A stretch of DNA of 64,000 nt, taken from positions 310,001 through 374,000 of the forward strand of contig JBKBPR010000001.1 of assembly GCA_046293135.1 (NCBI GenBank). The letters run 5' to 3'. The stretch is from UBA2638 sp046293135 (GTDB taxonomy: Bacteria > Pseudomonadota > Alphaproteobacteria > Micavibrionales > Micavibrionaceae). The position numbers and the translations under genes were made by a program. Positions within the stretch are counted from its first letter, which is position 1, and every line of letters starts with the position of its first letter. The notes below the pieces were generated by a model. That model saw only the letters and a program-made list of their open reading frames with translations, was not told the DNA's origin and made no database searches. Positions 32,496 to 41,476 of the stretch are shown here, piece by piece.

Positions 32496-33938
32496 TTACG
32501 TGCCTGATTTGCTCTCGGGGATATCAACCCCCTCGTCTTTATATTGATTGAGCTTGTTGCGCAGGGTGCGGATAGAGATACCCAGAATATTGGCGGCATG
32601 GGTGCGGTTGCCAAGGCAGTGATCAAGCGTGTTCAAGATCATATCGCGCTCGACATCGGCCATGCTGCGCCCGATAAGCGATTCTACCGCGCCCGGATTG
32701 CGGAGTGGTGAGGAGAGGGGGGCGGCGGTTTCTGTATGTGCTGTGGGCGCTGATTCACTTGATTTTCCGGCGTTTCCGACACCTGCTGGATCGGGTGCAT
32801 TGGCGGGGGCAGCAGCCGGTGCGGAGGAGCGATTGAGCACATTGTCCTGAATATGCACGGCATCGGGCTCCAGCTCGGTTTCCATCGACACAATAATAGC
32901 GCGGTGCATGGTGTTTTCAAGCTCGCGGATATTACCGCGCCAGCCATAGTTTTTAAGCTTCTCAACCGTTTCAGTTGCCAGTTTTTTGCGGCCAATCCCG
33001 TTCGCATCGGCGTATTTATCGGTGAAGAATTGGGCAAGGCGGATAATGTCGTTCGGACGCTCCCGCAGCGGCGGCAGAGCAATATTCACGACATTCAAAC
33101 GGAAATAGAGGTCTTCGCGGAACTCGCCTTTTTTGACGGATTCCTCAAGATTGCGGTTGGAGGTCGCAAGAATGCGCACATCAATTTTGACCGCGGCATT
33201 CGAGCCGACACGGGTAATTTCACGCTCCTGAATGGCGCGCAGAAGCTTAGCCTGAAGCTGCGGGTGCATTTCGCTGATCTCATCGAGCAGGATCGTGCCC
33301 TTATGTGCCTCTTCGAATTTCCCGATACGCTTGGAGGCCGCGCCCGTAAAAGCGCCTTTTTCATGCCCGAATAGCTCTGATTCAAGAAGGTTCTCAGGAA
33401 TAGCTGCGCAGTTCACCGCAATAAAAGGCCCGTCCTTGCGCTTGGATTTATTGTGCAAATAGCGCGACATAACCTCTTTTCCGGTTCCGGATTCGCCCGT
33501 AATTAGAACGGTGGCCTCGCTCGGTGCGATTTTGTCAGCCAGCTTGACGACCTCTTGCATTGACGGGTCGGTGGCGATCATATCTTTGGATTCTTCGGTG
33601 ACGGCCTGCAAAACGGCGGCGATCAGCTCGGCATCGGGGGGGAGGGGGACATATTCCTTTGCGCCGTCCTGAATGGCCTTGACGGCGGCACGGGCATCTG
33701 TGTTCACCCCGCAGGCCACAACAGGCATATGAATACGCTCGACTTCCAAGCGCTCAATGAAGTCCTTGATATTTTGCTTCACGTCGATCATCACCAGATC
33801 AGCGCCCTTGCCGTTCAACAATGCGCCGATGGCCTGCACGGTATCTTCGCAATGAATAACCTTCGCACCGCGGTGGATGGCGATTTTTCCCGCTTCGCTG
33901 ATATGGCCTTCTAGCCTGCCGATAATCATCAAGCGCAT
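32496..33938 (-). CDS. flbD: Sigma54 activator FlbD of the flagellar hierarchy
   Basis: NtrC-type activator, 480 residues. An atypical receiver domain (1-120) without the usual phosphoacceptor pocket (DLVMIDVKQN), an AAA+ sigma54 domain with Walker A GESGTGKE, the GAFTGA loop contacting sigma54, and Walker B LLDEISEMHP, then a proline- and alanine-rich linker and a Fis-type helix-turn-helix (LGNRTHAANILGISIRTLRNKLNQY). FlbD drives class III/IV flagellar promoters of the TGGCAC-N5-TTGC type, three of which are found in this window. FliX, its trans-acting partner, is at 55658-56101. It is divergent from the DUF1826-like gene. Confidence 0.95.
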   Translation of the reverse strand: MRLMIIGRLEGHISEAGKIAIHRGAKVIHCEDTVQAIGALLNGKGADLVMIDVKQNIKDFIERLEVERIHMPVVACGVNTDARAAVKAIQDGAKEYVPLPPDAELIAAVLQAVTEESKDMIATDPSMQEVVKLADKIAPSEATVLITGESGTGKEVMSRYLHNKSKRKDGPFIAVNCAAIPENLLESELFGHEKGAFTGAASKRIGKFEEAHKGTILLDEISEMHPQLQAKLLRAIQEREITRVGSNAAVKIDVRILATSNRNLEESVKKGEFREDLYFRLNVVNIALPPLRERPNDIIRLAQFFTDKYADANGIGRKKLATETVEKLKNYGWRGNIRELENTMHRAIIVSMETELEPDAVHIQDNVLNRSSAPAAAPANAPDPAGVGNAGKSSESAPTAHTETAAPLSSPLRNPGAVESLIGRSMADVERDMILNTLDHCLGNRTHAANILGISIRTLRNKLNQYKDEGVDIPESKSGT

Positions 33939-34016
33939 TTGAATAACTTCCTTGATTTTAATTATGTATTTATATACAAAAAGCTCTATCCTTTAAAATA
34001 ATAGGAAAGACAGGGA

Positions 34017-34634
34017 ATGTCACATGATTTATCGGTTTATTCAAAAAATGTAAAAATAGTTGATACATTTAAAGAGATGGTGGAAACGCCGTTTAACGAT
34101 TCCCAGAATGTTATATTGCGGCCAAGACAGTTGAATGGAGATTTTAACGCTGTTGCGCAGCATGTCTTAACGCACTTCTCAAAGGAGCGCAGCTTGAGTT
34201 TTGGTTATGCGCACCGCAAATCAACGGATGATTTTTTGAATTTGGCCAATGCGCTTAAGTCTATAGAATGCAGGGCGGCGTTGGAGCAAATCGCAGCGGA
34301 TGTAAGAGCACTTACGAGAATCGGCTATGGCGTTCAAATCAGGGTGCAACGGCATAGCTCAAATAAAGAAAAACCGCATGTTGACGGGTTTCGCGATCGG
34401 ATTTTGACGAATTATTGCGGCGCGACGACCTTGGGTTGGCAGCCGAAAGATGTGGATACCAGTAACCCGTCTTACCCGGTTATTACAGAGGGTGCGCAGC
34501 CGTTTCGAATGCGCCTTGGTGATATGTGGCGGCAAAAATGTAAACTATCGAAAGGCCTTCATCCTTTTGTTCACAGTGTGCCGTCGGACAACACAGAGAT
34601 CAGGATGCTAATGGTGGCCAGCCCACTTAATTGA
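34017..34634 (+). CDS. DUF1826-like protein
   Basis: 205 residues, cytosolic. The middle to C-terminal part shows EKPHVDGFRDRILTNYCGATTLGW, then PFRMRLGDMW and HSVPSDNTEIRMLMVAS. The H-V-D triad followed by R and a late H resembles the iron-binding facial triad of 2-oxoglutarate/Fe(II) oxygenase-like DUF1826 proteins. No catalytic role is proven for that family. It lies between flbD and motA in opposite orientation to both and is more AT-rich, suggesting an accessory insertion. Recognition is by motif only. Confidence 0.55.
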   Translation: MSHDLSVYSKNVKIVDTFKEMVETPFNDSQNVILRPRQLNGDFNAVAQHVLTHFSKERSLSFGYAHRKSTDDFLNLANALKSIECRAALEQIAADVRALTRIGYGVQIRVQRHSSNKEKPHVDGFRDRILTNYCGATTLGWQPKDVDTSNPSYPVITEGAQPFRMRLGDMWRQKCKLSKGLHPFVHSVPSDNTEIRMLMVASPLN

Positions 34635-34651
34635 TGGTTTTGTGGGTTCTT

Positions 34652-35512
34652 TTAAAGCCCATCCTTAAAATAGTCGATTTGCTCGGACGGTGGAAGTTCG
34701 CTGTTTAAGAGCATTTCCAAACGGCGCGGGTTTTCCTGACGGGCTATTGATACCGCCGCTGTTGCGATCAAGGTGCGGGTTAAGGCTTCATCGGTTGAGT
34801 TCTTGTCCAGCTTGACGGCCAAGGGTGCCATAATCACCGTTCCCAATATCGCGCCGTAAAACGTCGTCAACAACGCAACCGCCATCGCAGGGCCTATAGT
34901 TTCAGGGTTTTCAAGCTCGGCCAGCATTTGTACAAGTCCGACCAGCGTACCAATCAAACCCATAGCGGGTGCGACCTCGGAGGCGCGGCGCATAATGCTT
35001 GCCGAACGCTTGTGACGTTCGACAAGGGCTGCAATTTCCTGGCCTAGCATGCGCTCGATATCATTCGGGTTATAGCCGTCAATAACCATTTGCATGACGC
35101 GCTGAAGGTTCGGATCTTTTTGTAATTCGCGCTCGTACTGTGACACGGCCAATAAACCGTTCTTACGGGCAATCACGGCGATATCCAGAAGGTTTTTGGC
35201 AAGGCGGGACGGAGAGTATACCTGACGCACCATTGTTTTTGCAACGACATGACCTGCTTTTGCCAATTCTTCGCCTGTGTAAGAAATGGCCGTCGCCGCC
35301 ATTGTGCCGAATAAAACGATCATCAAGGCGGGCACATTGAAAAAATTCGCGTTGCTGCTTCCAATGGCAATCGCGGCAATAATCAAACCAACAGCAAATA
35401 TCGCACCGAAAATAGTCGCAAAGTCAGCGCGCCTAGAGGGTTTTTCTAATAAAAGTGGCGGAAGATTATTCGGTGTATCAGATTGGCCTGTCGCTTTTTG
35501 TGTATCGCTCAT
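34652..35512 (-). CDS. motA: Flagellar motor stator protein MotA
   Basis: 286-residue inner-membrane stator subunit of the MotA/PomA type. Four membrane segments: two in the N-terminal third (about 30-75) and two in the C-terminal part, around residue 185 (ASEVAPAMGLIGTLVGLVQML, with the conserved proline and glycines) and around 210 (GPAMAVALLTTFYGAILGTVIMAPLAVKL). The large cytosolic loop carries the charged residues that meet FliG. It ends at ELPPSEQIDYFKDGL. No motB partner appears alongside; it must lie elsewhere. Confidence 0.93.
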   Translation of the reverse strand: MSDTQKATGQSDTPNNLPPLLLEKPSRRADFATIFGAIFAVGLIIAAIAIGSSNANFFNVPALMIVLFGTMAATAISYTGEELAKAGHVVAKTMVRQVYSPSRLAKNLLDIAVIARKNGLLAVSQYERELQKDPNLQRVMQMVIDGYNPNDIERMLGQEIAALVERHKRSASIMRRASEVAPAMGLIGTLVGLVQMLAELENPETIGPAMAVALLTTFYGAILGTVIMAPLAVKLDKNSTDEALTRTLIATAAVSIARQENPRRLEMLLNSELPPSEQIDYFKDGL

Positions 35513-35566
35513 GGAAGAAGATGCCTCTTATAAATAACCTTATAAATAATACACAAAATATAACGA

Positions 35567-35977
35567 TTAGCTTCTATCGGATTTGACGATCTCGGTCATG
35601 GTAACCCCGAGCTTATCCTCAACCACGACAACTTCACCACGCGCAACAAGGCGGTTGTTCACGTAAATATCAATCGCTTCACCGACTTTGCGGTCAAGCT
35701 CGACAACCGCACCACGGCCGAGTTTTAAGAGCTGGCTAACCTGCATTGTTGAGCGCCCCAAAACAGCCGAAATCTGTACCGGAATCTCATAAATCGCCGT
35801 TACGTCGCTGGCCATCGGTTCGCCTATTGCAAATTCTTGATCGAGTGAGCGCTTCAAGCTTTCGTCTTCATGAATTTCATTGAGATTCATTTTCGAGCCA
35901 TTGCCCTGTGTGTCGGCATCATCAAATACGGAATCGATGTCGCCTTGATTCATTATTTCATCATTGTCATCGCTCAT
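35567..35977 (-). CDS. fliN: Flagellar motor switch protein FliN
   Basis: 136 residues. The first 50 are acidic (DDNDEIMNQGDID), and the last 80 form the SpoA domain shared by FliN and YscQ: IYEIPVQISAVLGRSTMQVSQLLKLGRGAVVELDRKVGEAIDIYVNNRLVARGEVVVVEDKLGVTMTEIV. FliN tiles the lower rim of the C-ring and accepts export complexes through FliH. It overlaps the upstream fliH by four bases and ends the fliF-fliG-fliH-fliN unit. Confidence 0.96.
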   Translation of the reverse strand: MSDDNDEIMNQGDIDSVFDDADTQGNGSKMNLNEIHEDESLKRSLDQEFAIGEPMASDVTAIYEIPVQISAVLGRSTMQVSQLLKLGRGAVVELDRKVGEAIDIYVNNRLVARGEVVVVEDKLGVTMTEIVKSDRS

Positions 35978-36738
35978 CCGGATTCTCCATCGTTGTTGTT
36001 TTGAGACTCTATGCCGTTATCCGTCTCCGATGCTGCTTCGTTGTGTTTGCTGCTATCAGGCGTAAGAGTAGAACTCACATTACTATCATGACGGTTTGCG
36101 CCGTTTCCTGCAAGTGCCTCTTGCAGAATAGTTTGAATATGCAGCGCCATATCCGCAGGATTACGCACCGCCCCGCCATCTTTCCACAAAATACGGCATT
36201 CCAGTGGCGCAAGGCTTGGGTTGCCTTTGAAGGTCAGCCTATCTAGAAGCGCGCTGTCAACCGTTAGAGTCTTGAGGTGGTTTTGAATGCCGTCCAGAAT
36301 ATCGGGATGGGTTTCAATCTGAATTTCGGTCTGGCCTTGCTGTTTTTCGAGGATCGAGGCAATCGAGAGGCTAAGCTCCTCATGACCGTAACGCTCGGAT
36401 ATTTCGGGAAATAATTGTTCGAACACCGCAAGGCAAAGCCGCAGTGATTCTTGCTCATAGATGCTTTCGCGCTGCTGCTCGGCGCTGAATAATATCCCGA
36501 TTTGTGAGGAAATATCTTTCAGAACAGCGGCAATTTGCTGATCGCGGCTGTCTTTTTCCTGCCTTATGCCGTCTTGCAAGCCCTGATTATAGGCCAGATC
36601 ATAAGTGGTTTTGCGTGTTTGCTCCAGCTCTTCTTCGCTGAAAGTCGGCGGTGGCGGTTCTTCAGGTGTATCATCTTCGATGTCGGGTTCATCAAAGATA
36701 TTTTTATTGAACAGGAATTTTTCCGTCTTTTTTGACAC
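35974..36738 (-). CDS. fliH: Flagellar export regulator FliH-like protein
   Basis: 254-residue protein. N-terminal acidic region with a proline-rich PEEPPPPTFSEEELEQ, a long glutamine/glutamate helix (about 45-110), then a conserved C-terminal stretch around CLAVFEQLFPEISERYG with E-T-H-P. FliH keeps FliI soluble and links it to FliN. It lies between fliG and fliN, the standard position, and overlaps fliN by 4 bases. Identification is positional plus coiled-coil and length; direct similarity is low, as is normal for FliH. Confidence 0.78.
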   Translation of the reverse strand: MSKKTEKFLFNKNIFDEPDIEDDTPEEPPPPTFSEEELEQTRKTTYDLAYNQGLQDGIRQEKDSRDQQIAAVLKDISSQIGILFSAEQQRESIYEQESLRLCLAVFEQLFPEISERYGHEELSLSIASILEKQQGQTEIQIETHPDILDGIQNHLKTLTVDSALLDRLTFKGNPSLAPLECRILWKDGGAVRNPADMALHIQTILQEALAGNGANRHDSNVSSTLTPDSSKHNEAASETDNGIESQNNNDGESG

Positions 36739-36785
36739 GTGTGACCTTTGGTGTGTTGATCATTGTTCTTTTTATCATGACCGCA

Positions 36786-37811
36786 TCAATAAATAAGCTC
36801 GTCTTCCTCGTTGCCTGAAGCAATCGTGATCTCGCCGCGCGATTCCAGATCCTTGGCGACATTGACGATATATTGTTGCGCTTCTTCGACTTCTTTGAGG
36901 CGTACGGGGCCCATGGCGGCCATATCTTCTTTCATAATCTTTGCGGCACGTTCCGACATGTTCGAGAAGAACAAATCGCGCAGTGTTTCCGTAGCCCCTT
37001 TGAGCGCTGTCGGTAACTTCTCTTTGTCCACGGCACGGATAAGCGTCTGAATAGAGGCCGGGTCGAGTTTGCCGAGATCCTCAAAGGTGAACATGAGTGA
37101 GCGGATTTTTTCGGCGGATTCCGGTGCTGATTTTTCGAGGTGACCCATAAAGCGCGCTTCGGATGAGCGTTCCATTGAATTGAAAATATCAGCGATAAGC
37201 TCGTGTGAATCGCGGCGCTGGGTTCTGGCCAAATTGGTCATGAACTCCGTCCGTAAGGTTTTTTCAACCTCATCAAGAATATCTTTTTGCACCGCCTCCA
37301 TCCGCAGCATGCGGTGGATAACCTCAAGGGCGAAATTCTCAGGCAGCAACGCCAGAACACGGGCTGCGTGATCGGTTGCAATTTTTGACAGAACGACTGA
37401 AACCGTTTGCGGATATTCTTTTTGCAGGAATGTGGCGAGAATTTCTTCATTCACATTGCCCAGTTTTTCCCACATATTCCGTCCGGCAGGGCCGCGAATT
37501 TCTTCCATGATCTGGGCGATCTTGCCCTTGTCGAGGCCGGCCTTGTTCAGCAAGCGTTCGGTGCTGTCTTGAGTTCCCATCAGGGCGTTTGTCGTGGTCA
37601 TTTGCTCTGCAAAGTCAACGAACAGGCGCTCAACGATATTGGGGCCTACTTTGCCGAGCGAAGCCATTGTTTGTGAAATCTCAAGAATCTCGTCATCTTC
37701 CATATGCTCAAAAATACGTGCTGTGTGTTCCTCGCCCAGAGCAAGCAAGAGAATCGCCGCTTTTTCAGGGCCTGTCAGTGACCTGTAGTCTTCTCTGATA
37801 CGAATTGACAT
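36786..37811 (-). CDS. fliG: Flagellar motor switch protein FliG
   Basis: 341-residue C-ring protein that converts stator force into rotation. N-terminal LTGPEKAAILLLALGEEHTARIFEHM, the middle-domain motif EYPQTVSVVLSKI (canonical E-H-P-Q-T with H to Y), and the C-terminal domain with charged helix LMFTFEDLGKLDPASIQTLIRAVDKEKLPTALKGA. Length is normal. Its start codon overlaps the fliF stop, so both are translated from one transcript. Confidence 0.97.
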   Translation of the reverse strand: MSIRIREDYRSLTGPEKAAILLLALGEEHTARIFEHMEDDEILEISQTMASLGKVGPNIVERLFVDFAEQMTTTNALMGTQDSTERLLNKAGLDKGKIAQIMEEIRGPAGRNMWEKLGNVNEEILATFLQKEYPQTVSVVLSKIATDHAARVLALLPENFALEVIHRMLRMEAVQKDILDEVEKTLRTEFMTNLARTQRRDSHELIADIFNSMERSSEARFMGHLEKSAPESAEKIRSLMFTFEDLGKLDPASIQTLIRAVDKEKLPTALKGATETLRDLFFSNMSERAAKIMKEDMAAMGPVRLKEVEEAQQYIVNVAKDLESRGEITIASGNEEDELIY

Positions 37812-39454
37812 TATTGATTCTCCTGAGTCATCCAGCTCCGCAGAACCGCAACGGTTTCAGCAGGATAATTTTCAACGATTTCCTCAACTTTCTTGATAGA
37901 CGATGCCTTCACCTTGCCGTCAACGCCTGTAATGTTGATCATAACATCGTCCGCGTCGCCTTCGGCAAGGGATGTTCCGTCATCAGAAGGGCCAGTCAAG
38001 GCAGGGCTTTCAGGGCGGGCGGCGAGAAGCTCTGTTTCAAGGTCTTCATCAATGTCAACTTTTTCAACAGCCATCAGGCGGCTGACCATTGGCTGCAGGA
38101 TAAGGAGCACAACCAGCACAATCATAAGCGCGATGGTCAGGATTTCCGCTGTTTTCAGGAGGTCGCTTCGCTCAAAGCCGAAGATCAACCCGTCTTCGAG
38201 TGCATCAAGCGTTGTATCAATATCGGCAAATTGCAGATTGATAACCTCAAGCAAATCGCCGCGCATATCGTCTAAACCTGCTGCCGTGCGAATGAGTGCA
38301 CTAATTTGATTCATCTCATTTTCAGAGCGCGGCTCATAAACGCGGTTGCCGTTTTCATCGGTGACATACCGGCCATCAACCAAAACAGCGACGTTCAGGC
38401 GACGAATCTCACCGACTTCGCGGACGGTATTGCGGATGGTGCGGCTAATCTCGAAATTGGTGATTTCCTCAACGCGGTTGCTCTGTAAGGATGGCAACTC
38501 GCCGTCTAGCAGACCAGCACCGATGCCGGGGAGGTTATTCTCAACAGTAACATCGCGCTCACGCGGTTCGCGCTCTGTGGCGCTTTCTTCAACGACCTGC
38601 GAGGAGCGCACGACTTGCGTTTCCGGATCAAAGAACTCTTCATTCATGCTGATGCGGTCGAAATTCATCTCTGCGGTAACGGTGGCACGAACGCTGCCAT
38701 AGCCGACAACGCGGGAGACCTGATCCTCAATTTTGCGAATGAGCTGAGCTTCATAGGCGAGGCGGCGCTCTTCGGCCTTCATGGAGAGCAGTCCTTCAGC
38801 TTCCTGACCGCCTTGTGCCAAGAGATTTCCGTTGCTGTCGATAAGAGAAACATTCTTGTTTTCCAGCTCGGGCACGGCGGAGGAGATAAGCGATTGGATG
38901 GCGGTGATTTGCTCTCGTGATAATTGCGTACCAGGGCGCAGGCCGAGAAATACGCTGGCGCTGGCTTGGCGGGATTCGCGGCTGAACAGCTCGCGCTTGG
39001 GCAAAACAAGGTGAACGCGGGCGCTGCGGACTGGTTCTAATGAGCTGATCGTGCGGGAGAGCTCGCCCTCAAGCGCTCTGACCTGATTGATGTTCTGCAC
39101 GAAATTGGTTGTACCGAAGCCTGATTGTGTGTCGAATAGCTCATAGCCGAGCGAGCCGCCATTGGGCAGGCCTTTTTCAGCCAGAAGCATACGGGCGCGG
39201 CCAACATCACGGTCGCTGACATTGATTCGTGAGCCGTCTGTGCTGATTTCATAGGGAATTTGGCGTTCTTCCAAAGCGGCGGCAATCGCGCCAGCATCCG
39301 AGGAGGACAAATCCGTGTAGAGCATTTTCATGGTCGGCGCAGTAGCGCGCAAGGATACAAACACAAAAAACAGCAGCAACCCAAGCATGATCGCGCCCAT
39401 GATCGCAAGGCGGGACGGGCCTAATTGTTTGAGTGTCTCAAGAAAATTATTCAC
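37811..39454 (-). CDS. fliF: Flagellar MS-ring protein FliF
   Basis: 547-residue protein with two membrane segments: near 17-38 and near 430-450 (TIALMIVLVVLLILQPMV). The N-terminal RBM1-RBM2 domains include LYTDLSSSDAGAIAAALEERQIPYEI and LAEKGLP, with ARVHLVLPKRELFSR preceding ASVFL. The C-terminal tail, ending at WMTQENQ, binds FliG. The start is a GTG at 39454 downstream of a good promoter (39574-39603). The gene heads the fliF-fliG-fliH-fliN unit. Confidence 0.97.
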   Translation of the reverse strand: MNNFLETLKQLGPSRLAIMGAIMLGLLLFFVFVSLRATAPTMKMLYTDLSSSDAGAIAAALEERQIPYEISTDGSRINVSDRDVGRARMLLAEKGLPNGGSLGYELFDTQSGFGTTNFVQNINQVRALEGELSRTISSLEPVRSARVHLVLPKRELFSRESRQASASVFLGLRPGTQLSREQITAIQSLISSAVPELENKNVSLIDSNGNLLAQGGQEAEGLLSMKAEERRLAYEAQLIRKIEDQVSRVVGYGSVRATVTAEMNFDRISMNEEFFDPETQVVRSSQVVEESATEREPRERDVTVENNLPGIGAGLLDGELPSLQSNRVEEITNFEISRTIRNTVREVGEIRRLNVAVLVDGRYVTDENGNRVYEPRSENEMNQISALIRTAAGLDDMRGDLLEVINLQFADIDTTLDALEDGLIFGFERSDLLKTAEILTIALMIVLVVLLILQPMVSRLMAVEKVDIDEDLETELLAARPESPALTGPSDDGTSLAEGDADDVMINITGVDGKVKASSIKKVEEIVENYPAETVAVLRSWMTQENQ

Positions 39455-39573
39455 GCGAACTGGTTTCCTGCTTTGGTTTTTATCGTGCTTTTTATTTTAC
39501 GTTTCATAGAGGCAGAGGCCTTTTCGAGCAAAAGGTGGCGTACAAAACGAATCAGTTTATATTTCCAACTTTT

Positions 39574-39603
39574 AGTATAATCTTTTTTTTGCATTTTTTC
39601 CAA
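39574..39603 (-). promoter_or_regulatory. Candidate sigma70 promoter of fliF
   Basis: On the minus strand TTGGAA (39603-39598), 18 bases of A-rich spacer, then TATACT (39579-39574). The 394-base gene-free interval between fliF and the FlaG-like gene holds this promoter and a second one pointing the other way. No CtrA TTAA-N7-TTAA pair is seen between them. Confidence 0.5.
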
Positions 39604-39752
39604 CCGCCTGTGGATAAGATATCTATGTTTTTGTGGTTTATTCCGATATTCCTTACCTCATTTGGTTTATATGCATTTTTTAGGCCAGATTTTCGTTGGC
39701 ACAGGCTGCAATTTTATGAAAAATATATTTTGTATTTAAGGGCTTCATTTTG

Positions 39753-39781
39753 TTGACTTTTGGTGAATGGTGCGATACTAT
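39753..39781 (+). promoter_or_regulatory. Candidate sigma70 promoter of the FlaG-like gene
   Basis: TTGACT (39753-39758), 17 bases, TACTAT (39776-39781), leaving a leader of about 60 bases before the ATG at 39849. The ribosome site is weak (AGGGA at about 39838). Confidence 0.5.
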
Positions 39782-39848
39782 AGTAATAGGGAAGTGCGTC
39801 TACAAAAGTATTTTGTCTTGATGCACATAATTTGGTTAGGGACTACAC

Positions 39849-40376
39849 ATGATAGAAGCAGTGAACTCAGTTGTAGCCAATGCTGCGATGCTCCGCGGAA
39901 ATGCGGATCAGAGCCAGCAAGACAGGCTTAGCTCGATCGCCTCGAACACACAGTTGGAGCGTGTTGAGATTGCCTTGGCACCGTATGTCAGCCCGTTCAT
40001 TCAGGTTGATAACAATTTTAACAAAGCGGTTTTGCAAATTCGCGACTCCAATACGGGTGATGTTGTAAACCAGTTTCCATCGGAAACGACAATGCGCGCT
40101 AGGGCGGCAGCGGCTGAAATACAGAATCAGCAAATACTCTCCGAATCTTTGGGGCGCAGTTCATCCCGCTCAATATCTGCACCGGCAGCGCCAAGTCCGT
40201 CACAAAACGTGCAGGTTGAGCCGTTACAATCCAGAAGCGATAATGATATAGCTTTGGCTCAGTCAGTAGCATCACGCAGGGTGCAAGCGCAAGTGGCGTC
40301 GTCGGCCTTGGTGTCAAGTGCGGCTTCATCGCCTTCGAATGCATCATCATCCAGCGCAGTGAGTGTATTTGCTTAA
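39849..40376 (+). CDS. flaG: FlaG-like protein
   Basis: 175 residues. A core around residues 45-85 reads APYVSPFIQVDNNFNKAVLQIRDSNTGDVVNQFPSE, resembling the FlaG segment that ends in V-R-Q-I-P. FlaG proteins accompany flagellin and influence filament length. The C-terminal half is rich in serine, alanine and glutamine and probably disordered, extending it beyond a usual FlaG of about 120. It converges with flaF and stands between fliF and flaF. The core match is short, so the assignment is tentative but context agrees. Confidence 0.65.
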   Translation: MIEAVNSVVANAAMLRGNADQSQQDRLSSIASNTQLERVEIALAPYVSPFIQVDNNFNKAVLQIRDSNTGDVVNQFPSETTMRARAAAAEIQNQQILSESLGRSSSRSISAPAAPSPSQNVQVEPLQSRSDNDIALAQSVASRRVQAQVASSALVSSAASSPSNASSSSAVSVFA

Positions 40377-40472
40377 ACTGCGTTGATACTGATCCTTAAA
40401 AAACCAAAGGCCTCTTTTTTGTTGGTAGTATGGTCATTAAGCATCGCGGCGTGTATGAAATGTCCGCGCGGA

Positions 40473-40892
40473 CTATTCCGGAATTTGTTTTGTATTTCCC
40501 ATCAGCCCCGCAGCAATTTCCTTGTTGATGTTAATCAATACATCAAGCTTGTCGGGGGTACGCTCACGGCTGGCCAGAATGTCGCCCTCGCGCTTAAAAA
40601 TGAAATTGGCGAGATTGACGATATTGCTGCGCAGATCATTCGGTCTTGATTCATCCTCGTTTTCGAGCGCAGTGTCATAAAACATCATCCAAATTTGGCG
40701 GTTATATTTAAGGGCATGGTCTAACATTTCGGTGGTGACTTCATCCCAATTGTCTTGTAGCTCTTTAAGCATACGCGCAGATTTGAGTAGGACACGAGCT
40801 TCAAGCTCGCGCTGGCTGGTCTCGTGCTTTTGAGCGTGATTGCCGTAAGCACCGGCGGCTTTGGCATATGGATTTTGCGGCGTATTGGTCAT
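40473..40892 (-). CDS. flaF: Flagellin synthesis regulator FlaF
   Basis: 139 residues, soluble and helical. It opens NPYAKAAGAYGNHAQKHETSQRELEARVLLKSARMLKELQ and contains LDHALKYNRQIWMMFYDTALENEDESRPNDLRSNIVNLANFIFKREGD, matching the alphaproteobacterial FlaF family, slightly longer than usual (about 115-125). In Caulobacter FlaF supports flagellin translation or secretion, balanced against FlbT. It follows flbT by 15 bases on the same transcript. Confidence 0.93.
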   Translation of the reverse strand: MTNTPQNPYAKAAGAYGNHAQKHETSQRELEARVLLKSARMLKELQDNWDEVTTEMLDHALKYNRQIWMMFYDTALENEDESRPNDLRSNIVNLANFIFKREGDILASRERTPDKLDVLININKEIAAGLMGNTKQIPE

Positions 40893-40907
40893 GCGCGTTT
40901 CTCCCGA

Positions 40908-41321
40908 TTATGCTTTTTGTCCGATTTTACTTTTGCCCAATGCGGAGTTTAAAAGCTCATTTTCATGCTCTATAAGCTGTTTGCCGAGCTTCATTGCTTT
41001 GTAATAATGATTGTTAATGATCTCATCATTGATCTGGGCGATGAAAATACTGCAAGAGGGCGCGGCATTTTGAACATCGGCAACGAGCGCAAAATAATCA
41101 GCGTGAAGATCTTCAGGCTTTTTTGAGAGATACATCGCCTGAATAATGAAATAAATGTGCCTACATGGTGTATTGGCATCCTCTGATTTCATCACGTCTT
41201 TTTCGCGCAAGATCGGCGCATCCCCCGCGATATGAAGACGGGTTCGTTGAGAGTCGTTGGTAATAACGGCTTCGCCGATAAGGATTTTTTCGCCGGGTTT
41301 TAGATCGATTACAAGTGCCAT
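40908..41321 (-). CDS. flbT: Flagellin mRNA regulator FlbT
   Basis: 137 residues. LVIDLKPGEKILIGEAVITNDSQRTRLHIAGDAPILREKDVM opens the family, then PCRHIYFIIQAMYL, followed by a helical part with INDEIINNHYYKAMKLGKQLIEHE. FlbT binds flagellin mRNA and lowers its stability until the hook is finished. It is the first gene of the flbT-flaF unit, with an extended -10 promoter upstream, and lies just downstream of flagellin and its terminator. Confidence 0.94.
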   Translation of the reverse strand: MALVIDLKPGEKILIGEAVITNDSQRTRLHIAGDAPILREKDVMKSEDANTPCRHIYFIIQAMYLSKKPEDLHADYFALVADVQNAAPSCSIFIAQINDEIINNHYYKAMKLGKQLIEHENELLNSALGKSKIGQKA

Positions 41322-41371
41322 AGGAGTTCTTCCTTTCTGCCGGATGTGGCGTTCTGCCTATATATATCTTT

Positions 41372-41380
41372 ATTATAGCA
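41372..41380 (-). promoter_or_regulatory. Extended -10 promoter of flbT-flaF
   Basis: On the minus strand TGCTATAAT: a perfect TATAAT box (41377-41372) with an extended TG one base upstream. The matching -35 region is weak. Transcription would start about 45 bases before the flbT ATG. Confidence 0.55.
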
Positions 41381-41405
41381 TAAAATTGGATAACAAAAAA
41401 TAAAG

Positions 41406-41436
41406 AAAAAGCCCCGGATTTCTTCCAGGGCTTTTT
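41406..41436 (-). terminator. Terminator of the flagellin gene
   Basis: Stem AAAAAGCCC (41406-41414) and GGGCTTTTT (41428-41436) with a 13-base loop, followed on the minus strand by TTTCTTTATTTTTT. It separates flagellin from flbT-flaF. Confidence 0.9.
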
Positions 41437-41476
41437 GTTGGAAATTTTATGGCTTTGTTGTTCGTTAATCCGAAGA

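Noticed and set aside
39695..39715. TGGCAC followed by CTGCA upstream of the FlaG-like gene, resembling sigma54
   Set aside because: The GG-GC spacing is 8 instead of 10, so it does not satisfy the sigma54 rule.
39433..39756. Plus-strand frame of 107 residues with hydrophobic segments overlapping the fliF start
   Set aside because: It has no ribosome site, overlaps the fliF coding end and its promoter, and is driven by AT-rich intergenic sequence; likely chance.
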